Source of the DNA: Rhizobacter sp. | Lineage (GTDB): Bacteria; Pseudomonadota; Gammaproteobacteria; Burkholderiales; Burkholderiaceae_C | Direction: 5' to 3' | Length of the DNA stretch: 11,818 bases | Assembly: GCA_025351675.1 (NCBI GenBank) | Contig: JANXVK010000059.1 | Location: forward strand, 1-11,818 | The notes under the pieces: generated by a model | The model's database searches: none | What the model was told of the DNA's origin: nothing | What the model saw: only the letters and a program-made list of their open reading frames with translations | Part shown: positions 1-6,679 of the stretch, in pieces | Layout of the letters: the number at the start of each line of letters is the position of its first letter | Position numbering within the stretch: position 1 is the first letter of the stretch | Made by a program: the position numbers and the translations under genes

Positions 1-1
1 C

Positions 2-445
2 GCGGTGGGCAAGCACGAGCGCGTGCTCGAGATCGGTGCCGGTTCCGGTTACATGGCGGCATTGCTCGCGCACAAGGCGCAGCACGTCACCTCGCTCGAT
101 ATCGACGCCGATCTGGCGATCTTCGCGGCCGCGAACCTGAAGCGGGCCGGCGTGATGAACGCCAACGTCGTGCATGCCGACGGGGCCGACGGCGCGGCCG
201 GCCTCGCCGGCGACGGCCCGTTCGACGTGATCGTGCTCTCGGGCTCGGTCGCCGAGGTGCCCGAGGCCTTGCTGTCGCAGCTGAAGGTCGGCGGGCGTCT
301 GGCCGCGATCGTCGGCGCCGAACCGGTGATGCGCGCGATCCTGATCACCCGCACCAGCGACCAAGGTCTGGAGCGCACGGTGTTGTTCGACACCGTCGCG
401 CAACGCCTGCGCGCGTTCAAAGAGCCGACGAAATTCCACTTCTGA
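2..445 (+). CDS. Protein-L-isoaspartate O-methyltransferase-like protein (5' end outside window)
   Basis: This is the C-terminal two-thirds or so of a SAM-dependent methyltransferase; the frame is open to the left edge, so the true start lies upstream. Visible are SAM-binding motif I (VLEIGAGSGYMAALLA, about 10 residues in), an acidic residue ending the second strand (SLDID), and the PIMT-type segment PEALLSQLKVGGRLAAIVG. About 147 residues are present; PIMT proteins are usually 210-220 aa. PIMT enzymes methylate isoaspartyl residues in damaged proteins in the cytoplasm. The segment that is usually a VTAA-type motif in true PIMTs reads IVLSGSV here, so a diverged paralogue with another substrate is possible. 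The stop is 2 nt before the rhodanese ATG, so the two are probably co-transcribed and translationally coupled. The family call is good; the repair activity is inference. Confidence 0.85.
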   Translation, partial: AVGKHERVLEIGAGSGYMAALLAHKAQHVTSLDIDADLAIFAAANLKRAGVMNANVVHADGADGAAGLAGDGPFDVIVLSGSVAEVPEALLSQLKVGGRLAAIVGAEPVMRAILITRTSDQGLERTVLFDTVAQRLRAFKEPTKFHF

Positions 446-447
446 GC

Positions 448-786
448 ATGAAGCAGATCAGCGGGCGCGATCTGGTCGGCATGACGAATCCGGCCGCCGG
501 CGCCCCGATCCCGCTGCTGCTCGACGTGCGCGAGCCTTGGGAGTTTGCGCTCGCCGCGATCCGCATCGACGGGTTCGAGACCCGGCTGATGCCGATGAAC
601 AGCGTGCCCGGGCGCATCAGTGAGCTCGACCCGGCGCAGCCTGTCGTCTGTATTTGCCATCACGGCGCCCGAAGTGCGCAGGTCGTCGCATTCCTCGAGC
701 GCCAAGGCTTCGAGGCGGTATATAACCTCGCCGGTGGCCTCGACGCCTGGTCGGCGCAGGTCGACGACGCCGTTCCCCGCTACTGA
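448..786 (+). CDS. Single-domain rhodanese-like protein
   Basis: This 112-aa protein is one rhodanese domain. It has the early LLLDVREPWEF motif (about residues 23-33), the active-site loop CHHGARS with the candidate persulfide-carrying Cys70 and Arg75, and the closing motif YNLAGGLDAW (92-101). Rhodaneses move sulfane sulfur from donors such as thiosulfate to acceptors; stand-alone domains of this size are cytoplasmic sulfur carriers or transferases. No signal peptide is visible. The ATG lies 2 nt after the methyltransferase stop with no good Shine-Dalgarno, which fits translational coupling. The physiological donor and acceptor cannot be told from sequence. The domain assignment is firm. 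Confidence 0.93.
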   Translation: MKQISGRDLVGMTNPAAGAPIPLLLDVREPWEFALAAIRIDGFETRLMPMNSVPGRISELDPAQPVVCICHHGARSAQVVAFLERQGFEAVYNLAGGLDAWSAQVDDAVPRY

Positions 787-799
787 GCGCCCCCCAGGA

Positions 800-815
800 A
801 ATGTCTTTCGACATT
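800..815. repeat. Short inverted repeat (AATGTC-TTTC-GACATT)
   Basis: Perfect 6-bp arms at 800-805 and 810-815 flank a 4-nt loop, 14 nt after the rhodanese stop. There is no T-run after it. It may be part of the 3' end of the rhodanese transcript or of the tolC regulatory region. Confidence 0.4.
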
Positions 816-830
816 CCCGCCCCCAAGGGT

Positions 831-860
831 CAAGCAAAGTGGCAGAGCCACATTTGCTTG
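831..860. repeat. Strong hairpin / inverted repeat in the tolC leader region
   Basis: The left arm CAAGCAAAGTGGC (831-843) pairs with the right arm GCCACATTTGCTTG (847-860) across a 3-nt AGA loop. All 13 bases of the left arm pair, with one bulged base in the right arm. It ends 37 nt before the TolC ATG. The following bases are A-rich, so it lacks the T-tract of a factor-independent terminator on the + strand. It could be an mRNA structure, a repressor operator, or a processing or termination element after the rhodanese gene. Confidence 0.6.
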
Positions 861-897
861 AGAACAAAACACACCAAGTCCATTGGAGAGGTCACCC

Positions 898-2274
898 ATG
901 CCATCGAGCCACCGCCACCGCCACCCCACCCCGCGCCCGCGCGCGCTCGCGGCGGCCTTCGCCATCGCGTTCGGCCTCGGCGGCACGCTGAGTGCGCAGG
1001 CCCAGAGTCTGCAGGAGCTGTACCAGACCGCGCACGGCTACGACGCGAGCTACCTCGCTGCGCGCGCCAGCCTCGACGCCGCGCAGTACCGCTACGACCA
1101 GGCGCGCGGCCTGCGGCTGCCGCAGGTCGGGCTCGGCGTCGTCGCGGCGCGCCAGTTGAGCAGCACGCCCGATTCGCCGTCGACCCAAGGTGCCAACACG
1201 AGCTCGCTGGGCGCCACGCTGAGCGGCTCGCAGACCCTGTTCAACCGCGCCAACGACGTGACGATCTCGCAGGCCGAGAAGGCGATCGACGCCTACCGCG
1301 CCGACCTGGAAGCGTCCGAGCAAGACCTGATCCTGCGTGTCTCGCAGGCCTACTTCGACGTCCTCGCCGCGCAGGACAACCTCGCCACCGCGCGCGCCAG
1401 CTTGGCCGCGATCTCGGAACAGGTCGCCTCGGCGAAACGCAACTTCGAGGTCGGCACCGCGACCATCACCGACACGCGCGAGGCCCAGGCCCGCTACGAC
1501 CTGGCGCGCTTCACGCAGATCCAGGCCGAGAACGACCTGACGACGAAGCGCATCCTGCTCGACCAGACCGTCGGCCGCGCCGGCGTCGTGCCGAAGCAGC
1601 TCGCGGTGCCGATCGCGCTGCCGGCCCTGGCACCGGCGAACGTCGACGAGTGGGTCACGCGCGCCGATGCCGAGCACCCGCTGGTGCGCCGGGCGCGCGT
1701 CGCGCTCGAGATCGCCCGGCTCGACACCGCGAAGGCCCGCGCCGGCCACCTGCCGATCGTGACGCTGAATGGCAGCTACGGCCGCGGCCGCGCCGCCAAC
1801 GACCTGCAGGTGCCGGGCGGCGGCATCTCGTACACGACGCCGAACACGGTCAGCACGATCTCGGTCAACCTCAGCGTGCCGCTGTTCGCCGGCTTCCAGA
1901 TCCAGAACCGCGTGAAGGAAACGCTGGTGCTCGAAGACAAGTCGATCAACGACCTCGAGTTCGCGCGCCGCAGCGTCGCGCAGGCGACGCGCCAGCTGTT
2001 CTACGGCGTCGGCTCGTTCGCCGCGCAGGTGAGCGCGCTCGAAGCGGCCGAGTCGTCGAGCAAGCTCGCGCTCGAGGCGACCCAGCTCGGCTTCAAGGTC
2101 GGCGTGCGCGTCAACATCGACGTGCTGAACGCGCAGGCCCAGCTCTACACCACGCAGGCGCAGCTTGCGAAGGCGCGCTACGACACGATCATGGCCGGCC
2201 TGCGGCTGCGCCAGGCCTCGGGGCGGCTGACGCCCGACGACGTGGCCTCGGTGAACGGGTTGCTGATTCGCTGA
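898..2274 (+). CDS. TolC-family outer membrane channel protein
   Basis: This 458-aa protein is a TolC/OEP outer-membrane efflux or type I secretion channel, which forms a trimeric beta-barrel with a periplasmic alpha-helical tunnel. An N-terminal signal peptide has a basic n-region, a hydrophobic stretch (about residues 16-30) and an AQA|Q cleavage site after residue 35. The mature part starts with the typical LQELYQTAHGYDASYLAARA. The internal duplication of the family shows as NFEVGTATITDTREAQ (182 onward) and GFKVGVRVNIDVLNAQ (398 onward). The ATG at 898 was chosen because GGAGAG (885-890) sits 7 nt upstream and the signal peptide then has normal length; a TTG at 883 in the same frame lies on that Shine-Dalgarno. 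E. coli TolC is slightly longer (493 aa). No membrane-fusion protein or ABC/RND pump is next to it, so the substrate is unknown. The gene could carry the name tolC, but orthology is not proven. Confidence 0.95.
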   Translation: MPSSHRHRHPTPRPRALAAAFAIAFGLGGTLSAQAQSLQELYQTAHGYDASYLAARASLDAAQYRYDQARGLRLPQVGLGVVAARQLSSTPDSPSTQGANTSSLGATLSGSQTLFNRANDVTISQAEKAIDAYRADLEASEQDLILRVSQAYFDVLAAQDNLATARASLAAISEQVASAKRNFEVGTATITDTREAQARYDLARFTQIQAENDLTTKRILLDQTVGRAGVVPKQLAVPIALPALAPANVDEWVTRADAEHPLVRRARVALEIARLDTAKARAGHLPIVTLNGSYGRGRAANDLQVPGGGISYTTPNTVSTISVNLSVPLFAGFQIQNRVKETLVLEDKSINDLEFARRSVAQATRQLFYGVGSFAAQVSALEAAESSSKLALEATQLGFKVGVRVNIDVLNAQAQLYTTQAQLAKARYDTIMAGLRLRQASGRLTPDDVASVNGLLIR

Positions 2275-2277
2275 GAT

Positions 2278-2325
2278 CGGTTCGGTGCGCAACCGTGGCC
2301 CGGGCTTTCCCTGTGCACCGAACCG
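2278..2325 (+). terminator. Inverted repeat after tolC, possible terminator
   Basis: Perfect 11-bp arms CGGTTCGGTGC (2278-2288) and GCACCGAACCG (2315-2325) begin 3 nt after the tolC stop. The loop is long (26 nt) and itself contains the palindrome GGCCCGGGC, which could pair locally. A short T-rich stretch (GTTTCTT) follows about 11 nt later, too distant for a classical intrinsic terminator. A termination or mRNA 3'-end role is inferred from position. Confidence 0.4.
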
Positions 2326-2341
2326 GGCCGAACCACGTTTC

Positions 2342-2369
2342 TTGACGGTGCGCACACGCGGGCTTTACC
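2342..2369 (+). promoter_or_regulatory. Candidate sigma70-type promoter for the DUF1800-DUF1501 unit
   Basis: TTGACG (2342-2347) matches the -35 consensus at five of six positions. It is followed after 16 nt by TTTACC (2364-2369), a poor -10 match at three of six. It lies just downstream of the tolC inverted repeat and 37 nt before the DUF1800 ATG, where a promoter is expected. The weak -10 keeps this tentative. Confidence 0.33.
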
Positions 2370-2406
2370 GGAACGCGGCATGCTGCGCGCAAACCGGGAG
2401 TCGCGC

Positions 2407-3861
2407 ATGTCCAACTCAGCTTCGATGGCCGTGGCAATCGCCGCGCACCGCTTCGGCCTCGGCGAGGCCTCGCTCGACAGCGTCGGCGCCGACCCGCAGC
2501 AATGGCTCGCCGCGCAGATCGGCCCGGCCGATGCGCCGCTCGGTGACGCGCTGCTGAACACCGCGCAGGCGCTCGCGTTCGTTGCCGCAGAGCGCGAGGA
2601 GCGCCGGGCCGCCAGGAACCCGCCGGCGGCGATGACCTCGGCCATGACGCCAGAGCAGGCCGCGGCACAAGCGGTGGGTGCGCGCTACCGCGAAGTGAGC
2701 TTCGCCGACGCGCGCTCGCGCCTGTTGACCGCCGCGACCACGACGCGCCCGTTCGCCGAGCGCCTGCACTGGTTCTGGGCGAATCACTTCACCGTCTCGC
2801 TCGTCAAAGGCAGCGCCCGCGGCTTGGTCGGCGCGTTCGAGCGTGACGCGATCCGGCCGAACATCGCCGGCTCGTTCGAGCAGTTGCTGCTCGCGTCGAC
2901 CACGCATCCGGCGATGCTGCGCTACCTCGACAACTTTCAATCGGCGGGGCCGAACTCGCCAATCGTCGGCCGTGCCGCGAAGCGCGCTGCGCGCATGGAC
3001 GAGAGCCCGCGCCTGACCGGCCTGAACGAGAACCTCGCGCGCGAGGTGCTGGAGTTGCACACGCTCGGCGCCGAGAGCGCGCGGGTCGGCAATCACGCCT
3101 CGCCTGTCTACACGCAGGCCGACGTCATCCAGTTCGCGCGCGTGCTCACCGGTTGGCGGGTCGGCTATCAGGACACCGACCCGGCGCGCAACTTCGACCC
3201 CGCCTGGCACGAGCCGGGCTCCAAGACCCTGCTCGGCAAGACCTATCCGCAAGGCCCCGACGCGCTGCGCATGGTGCTGCACGACCTCGCCCTCCACCCG
3301 GCGACCGCACGCTTCGTCGCGACCAAGCTGGCGCGCCACTTCGTCGCCGACGACCCGCCGCCCGCGCTCGTCGAACGCCTGGCCGCCGCTTGGCTGCGCA
3401 GCGGCGCACAGCTCGCGCCGGTGTATCGCGAGCTGATCGCCAGCCCCGAGGCCTGGAACCCGCAGCCGCTGAAACTGAAGACGCCCGAAGAGTTCGTGAT
3501 CTCGTCGGTGCGCATGCTGAAGCTGGGGCCGCGCGTGTTCGACCGCGGCGACGCGAAGAGCGCGGCGCCATTGATCGCCGGCATCGCCACGCTCGGCCAA
3601 CGCCCGCAGGCCGCGCCCTCGCCCGCCGGCTGGAGCGACCGCGCCGAAGACTGGCTCGGGCCCGACGCGGTCTGGAAGCGCGTCGAGTGGTCCACGCGCA
3701 CCGCGAGCCGGCTCGGCACCAGCATCGACGCCCGCGCGTTGGCCGCGCAAAGTCTCGGCCCGCTGCTGAGCGTCGACACCCAAACCCAGCTCGACCGTGC
3801 CGCCGATGGCCCGCAGGCGCTCGCGCTGCTGCTGATGGCGCCCGAGTTTCAACGCCGCTGA
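2407..3861 (+). CDS. DUF1800 domain-containing protein
   Basis: This 484-aa protein carries a DUF1800 (PF08811-type) domain over nearly its full length; the biochemical function of the family is unknown. Hallmarks are HRFGLGEAS near the N-terminus (14-22), RLHWFWANHFTVS (119-131), NENLAREVLELHTLG (207-221), YTQADVIQFARVLTGW (235-250), FDPAWHEPGSKTLLGKTYP (263-281) and ATARFVATKLARHFV (299-313). No signal peptide or membrane segment is visible. The ATG at 2407 is preferred because GGGAG (2396-2400) lies 6 nt upstream; an in-frame ATG at 2380 would add nine residues. The DUF1501 gene follows 28 nt later on the same strand, an arrangement seen repeatedly in bacteria, so the two products probably act in one process. 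Confidence 0.92.
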   Translation: MSNSASMAVAIAAHRFGLGEASLDSVGADPQQWLAAQIGPADAPLGDALLNTAQALAFVAAEREERRAARNPPAAMTSAMTPEQAAAQAVGARYREVSFADARSRLLTAATTTRPFAERLHWFWANHFTVSLVKGSARGLVGAFERDAIRPNIAGSFEQLLLASTTHPAMLRYLDNFQSAGPNSPIVGRAAKRAARMDESPRLTGLNENLAREVLELHTLGAESARVGNHASPVYTQADVIQFARVLTGWRVGYQDTDPARNFDPAWHEPGSKTLLGKTYPQGPDALRMVLHDLALHPATARFVATKLARHFVADDPPPALVERLAAAWLRSGAQLAPVYRELIASPEAWNPQPLKLKTPEEFVISSVRMLKLGPRVFDRGDAKSAAPLIAGIATLGQRPQAAPSPAGWSDRAEDWLGPDAVWKRVEWSTRTASRLGTSIDARALAAQSLGPLLSVDTQTQLDRAADGPQALALLLMAPEFQRR

Positions 3862-3889
3862 CCTGACAAGCGCAGCCCAGGAGCACCCC

Positions 3890-5104
3890 ATGAACCCATC
3901 GTTCAATTCCACCCGCCGCCGCATGCTCGCTGGCGCGCTCGGCGCCGCCGCGCTGAGCCCGGTGTCGACGCTGAGCTTCGCCGGCACGGCCGCGAGTTCG
4001 GCGAGCAACGGCAACCGCTTCGTCTTCGTGATCCTGCGCGGCGGGCTCGACGGCCTGTCGGCCGTGCCCGCGATCGGCGACCCCGCGTTCGCCGCCGCGC
4101 GCGGCCAGCTCGCGCAGTTCGGCGGCGCGCCGCTGGCGCTCGACAACACCTTCGCGCTGCACCCGAACCTCGCGCAGCTGCACGCCCTGTACGGCCGCGG
4201 CGAGATGGCCGTCGTGCATGCGGTCGGCTTGCCCTACCGCGACCGCTCGCACTTCGATGCGCAGCAGGTGCTCGAGAGCGGCGGCGTGCGACCGTACGAG
4301 CTCACCACCGGCTGGCTCGGCCGCGCGCTGGCGCGATCGAACAGCAAGAGCCTGGCGCTGAACACCGCGGTGCCGCTGGTGCTGCGCGGGCCGGGCGTCG
4401 TCGACACCTGGGCGCCGTCCACCCTGCCCGACCCCGGCGCCGATCTGGTCGCGCGCCTCGGCAGGATGTACGCGAACGACCCCGCGCTCGCGACCGCGCT
4501 CGAACGCGCGAAGGCACTGCACTTCGACAACGTGGTGCCGACCGGGATGTCCGGCGACGGCACGAAGGGCGGCGCACGCGGCGGCGGCAACTTCACTGTG
4601 CTCGCGATCCGCGCGGCCGAGTTTCTCGCCGCACCGAACGGCCCGCAGGCCGCGGTGCTGGAAATGAGCGGCTGGGACACGCACGCGAACCAGGCGAATC
4701 CGAACGGCCCGCTCGCGAACACCCTGAGTCAGCTCGACACGGGCTTGGCCGCGCTGCGTGACGGGCTGACGCCGAGCGGCACCTGGAACCGCACCGTCGT
4801 GGTCGTGGCGACCGAGTTCGGCCGCGAGGTCGCGATCAACGGCACGCTCGGCACCGACCACGGCACAGGCGCCGTGGCCTTCGTGCTGGGCGGCGCCGTC
4901 AAGGGCGGCCGCGTGATCGCCGACTGGCCGGGCCTGGCCAAGCGCGACCGCAACGAGGGCCGCGACCTGAAGATCACCACCGACCTGCGCGCGGTGCTGA
5001 AGAGCGTGCTGTCGGACCATCTGCAGGTCGCGTCGCAGACGCTGAGCACCGAGGTGTTTCCGGGCAGCGGCGCGCTGAAGGCAATCGCTCTGCTGAAGGC
5101 ATGA
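3890..5104 (+). CDS. DUF1501 domain-containing protein, Tat-exported
   Basis: This 404-aa protein belongs to the DUF1501 family (PF07394-type), which I recall being placed near the alkaline phosphatase/sulfatase fold; no activity is established. The N-terminus has a twin-arginine signal: STRRRMLAG (7-15), then a hydrophobic run to about residue 31, so export of the folded protein to the periplasm is expected. Family motifs include FVILRGGLDGLSAV (46-59), YRDRSHFDAQQVLESGG (116-132), MSGWDTHANQ (259-268), VVATEFGRE (305-313) and GTDHGTGAVAFVLGG (321-335). The Asp, His and Glu residues in WDTH, EFGR and TDHG are the natural metal-ligand candidates. AGGAG (3879-3883) lies 6 nt before the ATG. 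It is the second gene of a two-gene unit with DUF1800. Confidence 0.93.
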   Translation: MNPSFNSTRRRMLAGALGAAALSPVSTLSFAGTAASSASNGNRFVFVILRGGLDGLSAVPAIGDPAFAAARGQLAQFGGAPLALDNTFALHPNLAQLHALYGRGEMAVVHAVGLPYRDRSHFDAQQVLESGGVRPYELTTGWLGRALARSNSKSLALNTAVPLVLRGPGVVDTWAPSTLPDPGADLVARLGRMYANDPALATALERAKALHFDNVVPTGMSGDGTKGGARGGGNFTVLAIRAAEFLAAPNGPQAAVLEMSGWDTHANQANPNGPLANTLSQLDTGLAALRDGLTPSGTWNRTVVVVATEFGREVAINGTLGTDHGTGAVAFVLGGAVKGGRVIADWPGLAKRDRNEGRDLKITTDLRAVLKSVLSDHLQVASQTLSTEVFPGSGALKAIALLKA

Positions 5105-5107
5105 GCG

Positions 5108-5127
5108 AGCCCGGGCATGCCCGGGCT
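5108..5127. repeat. Perfect 20-bp palindrome between convergent units
   Basis: AGCCCGGGCATGCCCGGGCT is its own reverse complement and starts 3 nt after the DUF1501 stop, between genes running toward each other. It resembles REP-type GC-rich palindromes or a stem without T-tract. A bidirectional 3'-end role is inferred from position only. Confidence 0.55.
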
Positions 5128-5132
5128 ACCGA

Positions 5133-5330
5133 TCAGACTCGGAGTGAACCGCGGAAGCCGCGGGCCGCGTAGTACGACTGCGCGCCGTTGTGATAACCGA
5201 ACACTTGGCCGTACCGCCGGTCGCAGAAGAGGGCGCTACCGAGTGCCCTCACCTCAGACGGTGTTCTGACCCAGTACGACGTCTTCGCATCAAAGTCACT
5301 GAGCATCTGCAGTCCCCGGCGTGGCGCCTC
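5133..5330 (-). pseudogene. C-terminal remnant of a DUF4256 domain protein
   Basis: About 66 residues match, from memory, the end of DUF4256 proteins: RGLQMLSDFDAKTSYWV, RTPSEVRALGSALFCDRRYG and FGYHNGAQSYYAARGFRGSLRV before the stop (TGA at 5135-5133). Family members are usually near 190-200 aa; the N-terminal two-thirds is missing. Recognisable similarity begins next to the waaA stop codon (5334-5332). The only upstream in-frame starts are inside waaA (5357, 5453) or within the fragment (5306), and no Shine-Dalgarno was seen. GC is about 62% by hand count (5131-5300), lower than the flanking genes. I read it as a gene truncated by recombination. A 57-aa product from 5306 cannot be excluded. 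The function of DUF4256 is unknown. Confidence 0.7.
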
Positions 5331-5331
5331 G

Positions 5332-6660
5332 TCATGGCGAATCGAGGAGAGAAGCATGGCTTGAAACCACCGGCACGATGCGCCACGCCATGCGCCGGGC
5401 CGCCCCACGGTGCTGCGCCGCGAATCGCAGCGCGTTCGCGGACAAGGCCTCACACCGCTGCGGCGACCCGAGCAACTCGTTCGCCGTCGCCACCGCCGCC
5501 GCCATGTCCGGCACCCTCATCGACGCCCCGGCCCCGAGCGACAGCTCCGCCGCCTCGTTGAAGTTGAACGTGCTCGGCCCCATCACCAGCGGGCAGCCGC
5601 AGGCGGCGGCCTCGATCAGGTTGTGGCCGCCGAGCGGGGCGAAGCTGCCGCCGAGCAGCGCGACCTGCGCGCACGCGTAGTACAGCGCCATCTCGCGCAT
5701 CGAGTCCCCCAGCCAGACCTGCGCCTCGAGCGCCTCGACCGGCGGCGTGTCTTGCCAGCTGCTGCGCCGCGCGAGCGTGAAGCCCGCGGCGCGGACCCGG
5801 CCCGCGACCTCGTCGAAACGTTGTGGATGGCGCGGCACGATCACGAGCAGCGCGTCGCCGTGCGGCGCGCGCTGCCACGCCTCGAGCAGCAGCGCCTCCT
5901 CGCCCTCGCGCGTGATCGCCGCGAGCACCACGCCGCGCCGCCTTTGCAACTGTTGCAGCCGCGCGCGCCATGCTGCGCCTTGCGCAAGTTGCGCGGCATC
6001 GGGCGTCAGGTCGTACTTCAGATTGCCGGCGACCTCGACCACGCGCGCACCGGATGCGCGGATGCGCTGCGCATCGTCTTCGGTCTGCGCGAGCACCAGC
6101 GCGACGCTGTCGATCGCCGGGCGCAGCACTGCATGGAAGCGCTGGCCGCGCGCGAAGCTCTTCGCGCTGAGGCGAGCGTTCGCGAGCACCATCGGCACCG
6201 TCTCGGCCTGCGCGGCGAGCAGCAGATTGGGCCAGATTTCGGTCTCCATCAAGACACCGATCGCGGGTCGGAATTGCGCGAAGAAGCGGCGCGTGGCGCC
6301 CGGCGTGTCGTACGGCAACCAAGTTTGGTGGTCGCCGACGCGCAACAGCTCGCGGCCGGCTTCGCGACCAGCCGCGGTGCCGTGGGTCAGCAGCAGGCGC
6401 ATGCCGGGGCGCTCGATGCGCAAGGCATCGACCAGCGCGGCGGCGGCGCGGGTTTCGCCGAGCGAGACGGCGTGCAGCCAGACCCAGCCGGCGCTCGGCG
6501 CCTCGGGATAGAAGCCGAAACGCTCTGCGATGCGTTCGCGGTAGAGCGGCTCGGCGCGACCGCGCAGCCACATGCGCAGCACGTAGGCGGGCTGCAGCAG
6601 GCGCAGCAACAGCGAGTAGACGCCGCGGGCCAACGATTCGCGCAGCGAAGCGTTCACCAT
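5332..6660 (-). CDS. waaA: Lipid IV(A) 3-deoxy-D-manno-octulosonic acid (Kdo) transferase
   Basis: WaaA (KdtA) transfers Kdo from CMP-Kdo to lipid A precursor at the inner face of the cytoplasmic membrane, starting the LPS inner core. This protein is 442 aa (E. coli WaaA 425). It has an N-terminal hydrophobic anchor (about 12-30) followed by YRERIAERFGF (40-50). WLHAVSLGET (61-70) contains the expected catalytic Glu69. METEIWPN (138-145), GNLKYD (212-217), TREGEEALLLEAW (250-262) and PRHPQRFDEV (276-285) follow, and the nucleotide-binding segment is LGGSFAPLGGHNLIEAAACG (336-355). The ATG at 6660 was chosen, with GAGG 4 nt upstream; an in-frame GTG at 6672 has no Shine-Dalgarno. It is the last gene of the minus-strand unit, 19 nt after waaC. 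The short tail after about residue 432 (SSHASLLDSP) may have been altered by the rearrangement that left the DUF4256 remnant. Confidence 0.96.
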   Translation of the reverse strand: MVNASLRESLARGVYSLLLRLLQPAYVLRMWLRGRAEPLYRERIAERFGFYPEAPSAGWVWLHAVSLGETRAAAALVDALRIERPGMRLLLTHGTAAGREAGRELLRVGDHQTWLPYDTPGATRRFFAQFRPAIGVLMETEIWPNLLLAAQAETVPMVLANARLSAKSFARGQRFHAVLRPAIDSVALVLAQTEDDAQRIRASGARVVEVAGNLKYDLTPDAAQLAQGAAWRARLQQLQRRRGVVLAAITREGEEALLLEAWQRAPHGDALLVIVPRHPQRFDEVAGRVRAAGFTLARRSSWQDTPPVEALEAQVWLGDSMREMALYYACAQVALLGGSFAPLGGHNLIEAAACGCPLVMGPSTFNFNEAAELSLGAGASMRVPDMAAAVATANELLGSPQRCEALSANALRFAAQHRGAARRMAWRIVPVVSSHASLLDSP

Positions 6661-6679
6661 GACACCTCGCACGGCGTGC

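Noticed and set aside
883..897. TTG at 883 as the TolC start
   Set aside because: It would bury the GGAGAG ribosome site inside the start region; the ATG at 898 has correct spacing and a normal signal peptide.
2416..5020. Very long open frames on the minus strand opposite DUF1800 and DUF1501 (2416-4149 and 3146-5020)
   Set aside because: They are Arg/Ala/Gly-rich, match no family, and arise because high-GC codon use leaves few stops in the opposite frames. The plus-strand genes have clear domain motifs.
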